Source: Mesobacillus campisalis | GTDB lineage: Bacteria; Bacillota; Bacilli; Bacillales; Cytobacillaceae | Length of the DNA stretch: 64,000 nucleotides | NCBI RefSeq assembly: GCF_000986785.1 | Contig: NZ_LAYY01000005.1 | Location: 124,001-188,000, forward strand | Reading direction: 5' to 3' | Shown here: piece after piece, positions 8,675 through 17,422 of the stretch | Numbering within the stretch: position 1 is the first letter of the stretch | How the letters are laid out: every line of letters starts with the position of its first letter | The notes under the pieces: model-generated | The model's database searches: none | What the model was told of the DNA's origin: nothing | The model's input: the letters and a program-made list of their open reading frames with translations, nothing else | Made by a program: the position numbers and the translations under genes

Positions 8675-8766
8675 AAGTAAATTTTTCAAAAGTTACTTGA
8701 CTATTACAAATTCCAAAAATATAATGATATTAAAGTTCCAACATTGTAATAATTGATTGAAGATAT

Positions 8767-8793
8767 TTTCTATACTTACGATTGGTATAGAAA
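8767..8793 (+). promoter_or_regulatory. Leader stem-loop 1, candidate ANTAR target
   Basis: TTTCTATAC / GTATAGAAA forms a perfect 9-bp stem with loop TTACGATTG. It shares TATAC-TTAYGRYTG-GTATA with stem-loop 2. Confidence 0.65.
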
Positions 8794-8840
8794 GATTAAA
8801 TGCTACCTCTTAACAGTTTATACTCAAAATTTAATATTTT

Positions 8841-8871
8841 AAATTTTATACTTATGGCTGGTATAAAATTT
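8841..8871 (+). promoter_or_regulatory. Leader stem-loop 2, candidate ANTAR target
   Basis: AAATTTTATAC / GTATAAAATTT forms a perfect 11-bp stem with loop TTATGGCTG. It ends 13 bases before the terminator. Loop bases TATGGC are complementary to GCCATA in the terminator's 5' arm, and a small ATGGC/GCCAT stem (8875-8891) could also hold that arm. Confidence 0.65.
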
Positions 8872-8884
8872 ATGATGGCTATGG

Positions 8885-8965
8885 GTGCCATATTTACGGG
8901 AGTTTTTTTATGTTTTCTTTTAAACATAAACACTCGCGCAAATATGGCACTTTTTTGTTTTTTTT
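8885..8965 (+). terminator. Leader terminator (attenuator) before sugar ABC operon
   Basis: GTGCCATATTT (8885-8895) pairs perfectly with AAATATGGCAC (8940-8950), with further inner pairing TATGTTT/AAACATA, followed by T6-G-T8. No gene ends just upstream except the ANTAR gene 210 bases earlier. Transcripts reaching the ABC operon from the ANTAR side must pass it. Confidence 0.85.
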
Positions 8966-8968
8966 AAA

Positions 8969-8983
8969 ATGGAAGCGTGTGCA
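8969..8983 (+). promoter_or_regulatory. Possible cre in the operon leader
   Basis: ATGGAAGCGTGTGCA matches the cre consensus except one W position. It lies just past the leader terminator. Confidence 0.35.
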
Positions 8984-9186
8984 ACCTGTTCGCTTGCTCA
9001 ATTTGAAAGGGGTGATAACAAAAACAACTATGGCACTCAATATTGCTTGTGGAGAAAGGATAGGGATCACCATTCATTAGGATTGATCCTGTAAGGAATC
9101 TTACTATGAGTTTTTGTAATCCCTATACCCATACTGTCTTTAAAAACAAGGATTTTAAGAATATTACCATACCGGGGGGAAGAGAA

Positions 9187-10137
9187 ATGAAAAATCTGTC
9201 AAAGAAATGGTTAGTCCTTTTATTAGCGTCTGTTATGTTTCTTGCTGTTGGTTGTTCAAGTCAAAGCAGCAGTGCTGATGGTGAGGGGAAGAAGACAGGA
9301 GATTTAAAAATCGGGATGTCGTTTCAGGAAATGAATAATCCTTATTTTATTTCGATGAAAGAAGCGCTTGAAGAAGCTGCAGGTGAGATTGGTGCAGAAG
9401 TAGTGATTGCGGATGCCCAGCATGATGTGGCCAAACAAATTAATGATATATCCGATTTGGTTCAAAAGGATATTGATATTCTCTTAATTAACCCAACTGA
9501 TAGTAAAGGGGTCGAAGGGGCTGTTGAAGCAGCAAATAAGGCTGGTGTTATCGTGGTCGCTGTTGACGCACAGGCAGACGGCCCAATTGACTCATTTGTT
9601 GGATCAAGAAACTATGATGCAGGTTTTTTAGCCGGTGAAAAAATGGCTGAAGATCTAGGTGGAAAAGGAAAAGTTGCGATTTTAGATGGTATTCCAGTAG
9701 TACCCATTCTTGAGCGTGTAAAAGGATTTAAAGAAGCAATTGCTAAACATCCTGGAATAGAAATCGTTGACATTCAGAACGGAAAACAGGACAGAGCAGA
9801 AGCAATGAAAGTGACTGAAAATATGTTGCAAGCTAATCCAGATTTAAATGCATTATTCAGTGTAAATGATGAAGGTGCTCTAGGATCCCTGGGTGCGATT
9901 GAAGCGTCTAAAAAAGATGTAGCACTCTACAGTGTCGACGGACATCCAGAAGCAATTGAAGCTATTTTAAAAGGCGGCAATTTTAAAGCAACGACAGCCC
10001 AATTCCCTAGAGACCAGGTGAGAATTGGTCTTGGCATGGCTCTGGCGAAACTTTGGGGAGCTGAAGTAGTACCTACAGAAGTACCAATTGATGTTGAACT
10101 GCAAACAATTGATAACGCAGAAGACTTTAGCTGGTAA
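9187..10137 (+). CDS. Sugar ABC transporter substrate-binding lipoprotein (RbsB-like)
   Basis: About 316 residues. The lipoprotein signal peptide ends with lipobox 'LAVGC', so the mature protein is anchored outside the membrane by its Cys. The periplasmic-binding-protein type 1 fold follows: 'KIGMSFQEMNNPYFISMKEA', 'DILLINPTDS', 'VDGHPEAIEAI'. This matches ribose/galactose-type (CUT2) binding proteins. ATG 9187 follows GGGGGGAAGAG; an in-frame upstream ATG at 9106 would add 27 residues ahead of the signal peptide and is rejected. First gene of the transporter operon behind the attenuator. A stem-loop just past the stop may raise its level over the next genes. Confidence 0.9.
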   Translation: MKNLSKKWLVLLLASVMFLAVGCSSQSSSADGEGKKTGDLKIGMSFQEMNNPYFISMKEALEEAAGEIGAEVVIADAQHDVAKQINDISDLVQKDIDILLINPTDSKGVEGAVEAANKAGVIVVAVDAQADGPIDSFVGSRNYDAGFLAGEKMAEDLGGKGKVAILDGIPVVPILERVKGFKEAIAKHPGIEIVDIQNGKQDRAEAMKVTENMLQANPDLNALFSVNDEGALGSLGAIEASKKDVALYSVDGHPEAIEAILKGGNFKATTAQFPRDQVRIGLGMALAKLWGAEVVPTEVPIDVELQTIDNAEDFSW

Positions 10138-10147
10138 TCATGACACA

Positions 10148-10180
10148 AGGGTGCTTTTTAGAATTTTGTGAAAGCACCCT
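10148..10180 (+). promoter_or_regulatory. Intercistronic stem-loop
   Basis: AGGGTGCTTT / AAAGCACCCT forms a 10-bp stem without a T-run, between the binding-protein and ATPase genes. Such loops often protect the 3' end of the binding-protein mRNA. Role inferred. Confidence 0.55.
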
Positions 10181-10211
10181 ATAGAAAAATGCATGAAGGA
10201 AGGTGATTGCT

Positions 10212-11711
10212 GTGGATAACGTTTTAGAGATTGAGAATATCACGAAGGAATTTCCTGGAGTCAAGGCTCTCAAAGGCGTTAGTTTTGAGGTTAAACGTGG
10301 TGAGGTACATGCCTTAGTTGGGGAAAATGGAGCGGGAAAGTCAACATTAATGAAAATACTGTCAGGTGTGTATACCCCTACGACAGGGAAGATTCGTTTA
10401 GATGGAAAGGAGGTTATATTCAATGATCCTAAGCAAGCACAACAATTGGGTGTCAGTATTATTCACCAGGAGTTTAGTTTAATTCCATATTTGAGTAGTG
10501 TTGATAATATTTTCTTGGGTCGTGAGAAAAAGGGAGCAAACCGATTATTAGACAGAAAGAAGATGCGAAAAGAAGCTGAGGAAGTTTTGCAAAGGTTAAA
10601 TGCAAATATTGACTTGAACAAACCAGTCGCACATTTGAGTGTTGCGAATCAGCAATTTATTGAAATTGCGAAAGCAATCGCCATTGATACGAAGGTATTA
10701 ATTTTTGACGAACCAACAGCGAGTTTAACAGGAAAAGAGATTGATAAATTATTTGAGTTAATTGAGAAATTGAAAGCTGATGGTGTAACCATTATATATA
10801 TATCGCATCATTTGGATGAAATCTTGCATATGTGTGACCGAATGACCTGCTTACGGGATGGGGAATGGGTTGGTACCAGAGAGGTCAAAGATGTTTCAAA
10901 ACAGGACATTGTCAAAATGATGGTTGGAAGGGAAATTGTTAATGTGTTTCCTGAAAAACCAACAGGTAACGGAAAGGCAGAAATACTCCTGGACGTGAAA
11001 AGGCTGCACAATAAAAGCGTCGCTGATATTCAGTTTTCCTTGAAAAAGGGGGAGATTATTGGGATTGCTGGTTTAGTAGGATCTGGAAGAACCGAAACAG
11101 TCAGAGCCCTAATAGGCGCTGATCCTGCACAGGAGAAAGATGTTTATATCAATGGACAAAAAGTTGATATTAAAAATCCCACCGATGCATTATCCCATGG
11201 CATAGCCCTCATTCCCGAAAGTAGAAAAACCCAAGGGCTTGTACTGAATATGACGATAAAAAATAATATTAGCTTGCCAATTCTAAAAGATCTATCAAGT
11301 TTTTTAGGATTGATTAATAAGAAAAAAGAAGACGGTGTCATTGAAAAATCGATTCAAGACTTATTGATTAAAACGCCAAGCAGCCAACAATTGGTGAAAA
11401 ATTTAAGTGGTGGGAACCAACAAAAGGTAGTCTTAGCGAAGTGGCTTAATACAGATTGTAAAATCTTAATCTTTGACGAACCTACCCGTGGGATTGATAT
11501 TGGCGCAAAGGAAGAGATTTATAAATTAATGCGAAACTTAGCAGATAAAGGACTCTCTATTATTATGATTTCTTCGGAATTACCTGAGATTTTGGGAATG
11601 AGTGATCGGGTCCTTGTGATGCACAAAGGACGTATAAAGGCAGAAATTAATGGAACAGAAACGACTTCTGAAAAGGTAATGTATTACGCAACGGGTGGTG
11701 GGGATGTATGA
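10212..11711 (+). CDS. Sugar ABC transporter ATP-binding protein, two ATPase domains (RbsA/MglA-like)
   Basis: About 499 residues with two ABC halves, as usual for CUT2 systems. The first half is intact: Walker A 'GENGAGKST', Q-loop 'IHQEFSLIPYLS', Walker B 'LIFDEPTASL' and H-loop 'ISHHLDE', but its signature is LSVANQQ. The second half has a modified Walker A ('GLVGSGRTE'), signature 'LSGGNQQKVVLAKWL' and 'ILIFDEPTRGIDIG'; this asymmetry is normal in the family. GTG 10212 is preferred over GTG 10203 because GGAAGGTGA lies just upstream. It overlaps the permease start by 4 bases, so translation is coupled. The degenerate ABC domain of the kinase at 5968-7818 follows the first half of this protein. 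Confidence 0.92.
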   Translation: MDNVLEIENITKEFPGVKALKGVSFEVKRGEVHALVGENGAGKSTLMKILSGVYTPTTGKIRLDGKEVIFNDPKQAQQLGVSIIHQEFSLIPYLSSVDNIFLGREKKGANRLLDRKKMRKEAEEVLQRLNANIDLNKPVAHLSVANQQFIEIAKAIAIDTKVLIFDEPTASLTGKEIDKLFELIEKLKADGVTIIYISHHLDEILHMCDRMTCLRDGEWVGTREVKDVSKQDIVKMMVGREIVNVFPEKPTGNGKAEILLDVKRLHNKSVADIQFSLKKGEIIGIAGLVGSGRTETVRALIGADPAQEKDVYINGQKVDIKNPTDALSHGIALIPESRKTQGLVLNMTIKNNISLPILKDLSSFLGLINKKKEDGVIEKSIQDLLIKTPSSQQLVKNLSGGNQQKVVLAKWLNTDCKILIFDEPTRGIDIGAKEEIYKLMRNLADKGLSIIMISSELPEILGMSDRVLVMHKGRIKAEINGTETTSEKVMYYATGGGDV

Positions 11712-12685
11712 GTCAATTAGAACTAAATTATCAGAGAAAAACAGTCAATGTTAAAGAAATGTTTAAAAACCCTGAGATGTTAACCTTAATTGGATTTTTT
11801 ATCCTGTGTGTATTTTTCAGCATAGCAAGTGAACAGTTTTTAACAGGAAATAACATCTCAAATATTATTAGACAAGTTTCAATAAATGGAATTCTAGCTG
11901 TTGGGATGACCTTCGTCATACTAACAGGCGGTATCGATTTGTCTGTAGGGTCAGTAATGGCTTTTACTGGGACGATTATGGCTGGAATGATGATCAACAT
12001 GGGAATGCCGCCAATTGTAGCGGTATTACTAGGGATTCTGTTAGGAGCTGCGCTTGGGTATATCAATGGTTTGTTTGTCGCTCATGCAAGAATACCAGCT
12101 ATTATCGTGACCCTAGCAATGATGGAGGTTGCGAGGGGAGCTGCCCTTTTATATACAGGAGGATACCCGTTATCAGGATTACCTTCATCCTACGCTTTTA
12201 TTGGAAGAGGAGATTTGTTTGGAATTATTCCAATGCCAGCCGTCATCATGGTTCTTGTTTTTATCATTGCTTATATCATATTAAACCATCTGCCAATTGG
12301 CCGATATATTTATGCCATTGGTGGGAACGAAGAAGCAGTTCGTCTCTCGGGGGTTAAAGTAAAACGGGTTAAAGCGTTTGTATATTTGGTCAGTGGGGTG
12401 ACTGCTGCCATTAGTGGATTGATTATGACATCAAGACTTTCTTCAGGACAGCCTATGGCTGGAGAAGGATATGAATTAGATGCAATTGCTGCCGTCGTAT
12501 TAGGAGGAACAAGCATTGCTGGTGGTCGTGGACATATTTTTGGTACGATCCTTGGAGCCCTATTATTGGGGGTTTTAAGTAACGGACTGAATTTGATGGG
12601 TGTTTCTCCTTATGTTCAAAGAGTACTTAAAGGTGCGATTATCGTGGGTGCTATCTATTATAGTAGCGTTCGTCAAAAAGATTAA
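11708..12685 (+). CDS. Sugar ABC transporter permease (RbsC-like)
   Basis: 325 residues with about 8-10 membrane segments and the CUT2 permease motifs 'TGGIDLSVGSVMAFTG', 'AIGGNEEAVRLSGVKVKRVK' (the loop that contacts the ATPase) and 'LDAIAAVVLGGTSIAGG'. The ATG overlaps the ATPase stop. With its neighbours it forms a complete ribose-type importer; the sugar or polyol is not determined by sequence, but the dehydrogenase, kinase and AraD that follow point to a pentitol or related polyol. Confidence 0.93.
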   Translation: MSQLELNYQRKTVNVKEMFKNPEMLTLIGFFILCVFFSIASEQFLTGNNISNIIRQVSINGILAVGMTFVILTGGIDLSVGSVMAFTGTIMAGMMINMGMPPIVAVLLGILLGAALGYINGLFVAHARIPAIIVTLAMMEVARGAALLYTGGYPLSGLPSSYAFIGRGDLFGIIPMPAVIMVLVFIIAYIILNHLPIGRYIYAIGGNEEAVRLSGVKVKRVKAFVYLVSGVTAAISGLIMTSRLSSGQPMAGEGYELDAIAAVVLGGTSIAGGRGHIFGTILGALLLGVLSNGLNLMGVSPYVQRVLKGAIIVGAIYYSSVRQKD

Positions 12686-12752
12686 CATTCTTTAGGTGTA
12701 TCAACGTTATTTTATCAAGATAATAAAATCCATTTTAAGGGAGAGGTTCTTA

Positions 12753-13829
12753 ATGTCAGTATTACCGGAAACAATGAAAGCTGTTGTCGCATATGGTCCA
12801 GAAGATTACCGTGTTAAGGAAGTACCTACACCAAAAGCAGGTTATGGTGAAGTCGTGATTAAAGTAGAAGCTTGTGGAATTTGCGGTAGTGATTTAAAAG
12901 CATTCCATGGATCAGCCATGTATTGGGGGGGAGAAGACCCTTGGATGAAAGCACCTGTTATTCCTGGACATGAATTCTATGGTATTGTGGCTGAATTAGG
13001 TGAGGGCGCTGCGGAAAAATATGATTTGCAAGTGGGTGACCGAGTAACAACTGACCAAATTAACCCTTGTGGAAAATGCAAATTCTGCCAAACAGGAAAG
13101 TACTGGATGTGTGATGTTCACAATATCTATGGGTTCCAAAAAGGTGTGGCAGAAGGCGCTATGGCTGAATATATGAAATTTGGCAGTACGGCCAGAATCT
13201 ATAAAATTGGCGATGGTGTAACAGCGGAAGAGGCTGCCTTAGTAGAACCAATGGCATGTGCGGTACATACGGTTCAAAGAGCAACCATTGAATTTGAAGA
13301 TGTCGTCGTACTAGCTGGTGCAGGAACTTTAGGATTATGCATGACTCAACTTATTGCATTAAAAACACCTAAGAAATTAATTGTATTAGATACCAATGAA
13401 AAGAGGTTATCGGTAGCTAAAAAACTTGGCGCAGATATCGTTATTAATCCATTAAAAGAAGATGCCATTAAAATAGTGAAGGACTTAACCGATGGTTATG
13501 GTTGTGATGTATACATTGAAGCAACTGGACATCCGACTGGTGTAACACAAGGGTTAGAAATGATTAGAAGACTTGGCAGGTTTATTGAATTTAGTGTATT
13601 TGGTCAAGAGGTAACAACAGACTGGAGTGTTATCGGCGACAGAAAAGAACTTGATATTAGAGGTTCCCACTTAGGTCCATATACTTACCCTATCGCTATT
13701 GATTTATTTGAGCGCAACCTTATTACTTCAGAGGGAATCGTCACGCACAGTTTTAAGGTGGATGACTTTGCAGAGGCGATGGAAATGGCTCATCATCCGG
13801 AAGCAATTAAGGTTTTATTAAAGCCATAA
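12753..13829 (+). CDS. Zinc-dependent medium-chain dehydrogenase (polyol dehydrogenase type)
   Basis: About 358 residues. Catalytic zinc ligands appear in 'CGICGSDLKAFHG' and 'PGHEFYG', with the following Glu. The structural-zinc cysteines are 'CGKCKFCQTGKYWMC'. The Rossmann motif is 'AGAGTLG' and 'VVLD'-like strands follow. ATG 12753 has AAGGGAGAGG upstream; the ATG at 12696 has no site. Family members oxidise sorbitol, erythritol/threitol, arabinitol and similar polyols to ketoses. The order ABC importer, dehydrogenase, FGGY kinase, AraD fits polyol to ketose to ketose phosphate to central metabolism. A tetritol dehydrogenase is another possibility. Confidence 0.88.
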   Translation: MSVLPETMKAVVAYGPEDYRVKEVPTPKAGYGEVVIKVEACGICGSDLKAFHGSAMYWGGEDPWMKAPVIPGHEFYGIVAELGEGAAEKYDLQVGDRVTTDQINPCGKCKFCQTGKYWMCDVHNIYGFQKGVAEGAMAEYMKFGSTARIYKIGDGVTAEEAALVEPMACAVHTVQRATIEFEDVVVLAGAGTLGLCMTQLIALKTPKKLIVLDTNEKRLSVAKKLGADIVINPLKEDAIKIVKDLTDGYGCDVYIEATGHPTGVTQGLEMIRRLGRFIEFSVFGQEVTTDWSVIGDRKELDIRGSHLGPYTYPIAIDLFERNLITSEGIVTHSFKVDDFAEAMEMAHHPEAIKVLLKP

Positions 13830-13885
13830 TAGAGTTGGTTAAAGAATTAAGATCGGCGACTAGATAGGGATAAAGGATGATAACA

Positions 13886-15433
13886 ATGGATTATTTAATT
13901 GGTGTTGATATAGGAACCCAAGGTACAAAAGCGGTATTGATTGATCCAAATGGGAAGGTGTTAGCACACAGTTATAAAGGTTACGATGTTGAAACACCAA
14001 AGCCATCCTGGGCTCAGCAATGGCCTGAGCCTTGGGAAGAGGCTGCATATTTCACCATCAAATCAGTGGTGGAAAAATCAAACGTAGACCCTAAGGATAT
14101 TAAAGGTGTTGCGATTAGTAGTTTGTACGGGGGCTCAGGAATCCCCGTTAATAAAGAAATGAAGCCACTGGCACCATGCTTAATTTGGATGGATAGACGG
14201 GCGGAGGAAGAAGTAAAGTGGGTAAAAGAAAACATTGACCTTGAAGAATTATTTGAGGTAACAGGGAACTCAGTCAATTCCTATTTCGGATTCACTAAAA
14301 TTCTTTGGATGAAAAATAATTTGCCGCAGGTTTGGGAAGAAATTGAGTATTTCTTACCACCTGCACCCTATATCGTTTACAAATTAACGGGAGAAGTGGC
14401 AGTTGATCATTCTTCAGCAGGAAACATTGGAGGAGTCTATAACCTAAAGGAAAGAAAATGGTCGAATGAAATGGCTGACCTATTAGGAATTCCTTTAGAA
14501 TTTTTCCCTGAAAGACTCGTAGAATGCACGGAAATTGTTGGAGGCATCACCGAACAAGCTGCCCTAAAAACAGGTTTAAAGGTTGGAACCCCAGTCATTT
14601 GTGGCGGTGTTGATGCTCCTGTGGCAACGATGGGGGCAGGTGCTCTTGTTGAAGGGAACCATGTAGCGATGTTGGGGACTTCCATGTGTTGGGGATTTAT
14701 TACAGAAACGCCTAATTTGTCTCCTAATTTAGTAAGCATGCCACATTGTGTTGACTCACATGAAGTCATCTACACATTCGGTGGAGCCGCTACGGCAGGT
14801 GCAATTTTAAGATGGTTTAGAGATGTCATAGGTACTGAGGAATTAGAAGTTGAAGGAAAATTAGGAATTAATGCATATACCTTACTAGATTTACAAGCAA
14901 AAGAAATACCTGCTGGTTCTAATGGGCTATTGGTTCTCCCATACTTCATGGGGGAAAGAAGTCCAATTTGGGATAGTGGTGCACGTGGGCTAATCCTTGG
15001 GTTAAGCTTAGTCCACACTAAGGCGCATTTATACAAAGCATTCATGGAAGGTGTCGCTTATTCTCTTCGTCATAATATGGAGATGGTCTTGGGAACAGAC
15101 GCGAAACTAGATAAAGAGCTTATTATTGTTGGCGGTGGTTCAAAGTCAATGAACTGGCCGCAAATTTATGCAGATGTTACCGGCTATCCAGTAAGAATTA
15201 TCAAAAATGATGTAGAAGCTCCTCTGGGAGATGCCGTGTTGGCAGGTATTGCTACCGGTAGCATTTCAGACCCGCATATTTTAAAACAGTGGCTGGAATT
15301 TGATGAAACCATTCAGCCTAATCCTAAAAATACGAAGAAGTATGACCAGTACTATGAAGAATATAAAACACTATATGTAAAAACAAAAGATACGATGCAG
15401 CGGATAACAGATATCGAGATAAATAGAGCCTAA
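13886..15433 (+). CDS. FGGY-family carbohydrate kinase
   Basis: About 515 residues, the usual FGGY length. The N-terminal ATPase-type motif 'GVDIGTQGTKAVLID' is present, with 'ISSLYGGSG', 'PCLIWMDRRAEEEVKWV' and C-terminal 'IIVGGGSKSMNWPQIYADVTGYPV'. The protein would phosphorylate a ketose with ATP in the cytoplasm. ATG 13886 is chosen since AAAGG sits 9 bases upstream and touches the alternative ATG 13877. Subfamily resemblance (xylulokinase/ribulokinase-like) is by eye only. The dehydrogenase upstream should supply the ketose, and AraD downstream would accept L-ribulose 5-phosphate. Confidence 0.9.
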   Translation: MDYLIGVDIGTQGTKAVLIDPNGKVLAHSYKGYDVETPKPSWAQQWPEPWEEAAYFTIKSVVEKSNVDPKDIKGVAISSLYGGSGIPVNKEMKPLAPCLIWMDRRAEEEVKWVKENIDLEELFEVTGNSVNSYFGFTKILWMKNNLPQVWEEIEYFLPPAPYIVYKLTGEVAVDHSSAGNIGGVYNLKERKWSNEMADLLGIPLEFFPERLVECTEIVGGITEQAALKTGLKVGTPVICGGVDAPVATMGAGALVEGNHVAMLGTSMCWGFITETPNLSPNLVSMPHCVDSHEVIYTFGGAATAGAILRWFRDVIGTEELEVEGKLGINAYTLLDLQAKEIPAGSNGLLVLPYFMGERSPIWDSGARGLILGLSLVHTKAHLYKAFMEGVAYSLRHNMEMVLGTDAKLDKELIIVGGGSKSMNWPQIYADVTGYPVRIIKNDVEAPLGDAVLAGIATGSISDPHILKQWLEFDETIQPNPKNTKKYDQYYEEYKTLYVKTKDTMQRITDIEINRA

Positions 15434-15481
15434 AGTCGAACAACAATGGCGATTACCAGTGAAACTATAATTTTCAAAAAG

Positions 15482-15529
15482 AAAAGTAGGTCAAGATTAA
15501 TCCATCTAATCCCACCTACTTTTCTTTTT
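15482..15529 (+). terminator. Terminator between kinase and araD
   Basis: AAAAGTAGGT pairs with ACCTACTTTT, with inner GATTA/TAATC pairing, followed by TTTTCTTTTT. araD begins only about 26 bases later, so it may depend on read-through or have its own promoter. Confidence 0.8.
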
Positions 15530-15555
15530 ATCAGATGTGAAGTGGAGGGATGATC

Positions 15556-16260
15556 ATGTTAGAAGAACTAAAAAGGCAGGTACTAGAAGCGAATTTAGAA
15601 CTACCTAAAAAAAATTTAGTTATCTACACATGGGGAAACGTGAGTGCAATCGACCGTGAACAAGGCCTCGTTGTTATTAAACCCAGTGGTGTTCCATATG
15701 AAGAGTTAAGAGCTGAAGATCTCCCTGTTGTTGATTTGGACGGGAATAAGGTTGAGGGTGAATTAAATCCTTCATCCGATACGGCGACCCACTTAGTTTT
15801 ATATAAAGCTTTTCCAGAAATCGGTGGAGTCGTACATACCCATTCTCCTTGGTGTACAAAGTGGGCACAGGCAGGTAGAGGGATTTCCGCACTTGGAACA
15901 ACCCATGCGGATTATTTTTATGGAGAAATTCCGTGCACTCGAAAGTTAACCCCTTTAGAAATTGCCAGTGAATATGAAAAAAACACTGGAGAAGTTATTG
16001 TTGAAACATTCAAAGACTTAAACCCTAATTTTACTCCAGGCGTTATTGTCAATAATCATGGGCCTTTTAATTGGGGAAAGAATCCATTAAAAGCGGTTGA
16101 AAATGCAGTCATCATGGAGGAAATTGCAAAGTTAGCTTACTATACTCAAAGTTTGACACCTGAGATTGAACCGATTGATGATCAACTTTTAGATAAACAT
16201 TTCCTAAGAAAACACGGTAAGAATGCTTATTATGGGCAGGTTCAAAATGTGAAGAACTGA
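15556..16260 (+). CDS. araD: L-ribulose-5-phosphate 4-epimerase (class II aldolase family)
   Basis: About 234 residues, the usual AraD length. It starts '[18 protein letters not shown]' and has '[20 protein letters not shown]', zinc-site histidines in '[16 protein letters not shown]', the family block '[16 protein letters not shown]', and ends '[18 protein letters not shown]', all features of AraD/UlaF/SgbE. It converts L-ribulose 5-phosphate to D-xylulose 5-phosphate, feeding the pentose phosphate pathway. ATG 15556 follows GGAGGG at proper spacing. No araA or araB neighbours were seen; here a polyol dehydrogenase and FGGY kinase take their place. A related aldolase specificity is possible. 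Confidence 0.88.
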   Translation: MLEELKRQVLEANLELPKKNLVIYTWGNVSAIDREQGLVVIKPSGVPYEELRAEDLPVVDLDGNKVEGELNPSSDTATHLVLYKAFPEIGGVVHTHSPWCTKWAQAGRGISALGTTHADYFYGEIPCTRKLTPLEIASEYEKNTGEVIVETFKDLNPNFTPGVIVNNHGPFNWGKNPLKAVENAVIMEEIAKLAYYTQSLTPEIEPIDDQLLDKHFLRKHGKNAYYGQVQNVKN

Positions 16261-16307
16261 AACCTGGAGATAACCGTCGTAATAAGATCAGAATAAGAGG
16301 TGATAGG

Positions 16308-17093
16308 GTGCAGTATAAGTTGGTTGTACTTGATATGGATGGCACCTTACTAAATGATAAACATCAGGTTTCGGCTGCTAATAAAGAGGCTATTCAGAGG
16401 CTGAAGAAACATGGCATCCATATTGTTTTGGCAAGTGGAAGACCTTATGAATCTATATATCCTTATGTGAACGAGTTAGGGACTGATTTGCCCATTATTG
16501 CAGCGAATGGTGCCTTAATTAAAAGTCCGCTAACAAGCGAGGTATATTACTCTGCAGGTTTACCCATTCATTTGACAAAGGAAATAGTAGAATACGGGCA
16601 AGAAAATCAATATCCAGTCAGTTTATATCTTGATGGCGAAGTACACACTTTTCATGAAAGTATGGTAAAGGTCCATTGGGAACTGGAGAAATTAAATGCT
16701 AAACTCATTGAAAAATTTGAGGGTAAGAAAGACTTATATAAAATCATCTATAGAAATATACCAGAAAAAATTGAGGAAGCCTTCCTTCATTTAGAGAAAA
16801 AATATAGAAATCAATTGTATATTACACGTTCTGATGATATTTATTTAGATATCATGAACATTAATGTTTCTAAAGGAATGGCGCTCCGTCAAATTCTAGA
16901 AACGCACCATTTTTCACCTGATGAAGTTGTAGTTATGGGGAATAGCTATAATGATACTACAATGTTTGAGGTAGCGGGTTTATCAATCGCTATGGAAAAT
17001 TCCCCTGCAGTTGTAAAGGAAGCAGCCGATTTTGTAACGAAATCCAATAATGAAGATGGCGTTGCCTATGCACTAGAAAGGTATATCTATTAA
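16308..17093 (+). CDS. HAD-superfamily phosphatase, Cof type
   Basis: About 261 residues. HAD motif I is 'VLDMDGTLLND', motif II 'LASGRPYESI', and motifs III/IV are the 'KGMALRQIL' lysine and 'VVMGNSYNDTTMFEVAG'. A C2 cap of Cof/YwpJ type lies between. Such enzymes dephosphorylate sugar phosphates and related metabolites with broad range. GTG 16308 follows AGAGGTGATAGG. It lies 48 bases after araD in the same direction and may relieve sugar-phosphate stress of that pathway, though that is inferred. Confidence 0.88.
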   Translation: MQYKLVVLDMDGTLLNDKHQVSAANKEAIQRLKKHGIHIVLASGRPYESIYPYVNELGTDLPIIAANGALIKSPLTSEVYYSAGLPIHLTKEIVEYGQENQYPVSLYLDGEVHTFHESMVKVHWELEKLNAKLIEKFEGKKDLYKIIYRNIPEKIEEAFLHLEKKYRNQLYITRSDDIYLDIMNINVSKGMALRQILETHHFSPDEVVVMGNSYNDTTMFEVAGLSIAMENSPAVVKEAADFVTKSNNEDGVAYALERYIY

Positions 17094-17296
17094 ATTTTAT
17101 AGTTATAAGTTCCGGTGTAAGTTGCACACCAAGGCCCCCCAACCCTTTACCGAGGTTATTTCCAAGACGAGGGAAAAATGAGAGAGGTGTCTGTAGGTCC
17201 CGATCAACCTACTCAAAGCAGCTTTAAAGTTTTATGATTATCATTAACCACGAGAGGATTGGCTGGTTTTGGTTGTCGGTCTTTTCCTTTTAGAAG

Positions 17297-17337
17297 AAAG
17301 AGAGAGTCTAAGGATATGGGGCTCGCTCTTTTTCTTA
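17297..17337 (+). terminator. Terminator-like hairpin
   Basis: AAAGAGAGAG pairs with CTCGCTCTTT (one mismatch) and runs into TTTTTCTTATTT. Confidence 0.55.
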
Positions 17338-17422
17338 TTTCCTTAAGAGCTGCGTTTTAGCGATATCCTACAAGGTACCTTACTGGTCTTCAAGATATTC
17401 CTCTAAATTTTAACCTTAGTGA

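Noticed and set aside
12696-12752. Longer start for the zinc dehydrogenase
   Set aside because: No ribosome site; GGGAGAGG sits before ATG 12753 where the family homology begins.
17101-17300. Possible riboswitch or small RNA from several short hairpins
   Set aside because: Hairpins are weak and no known consensus could be matched by eye.
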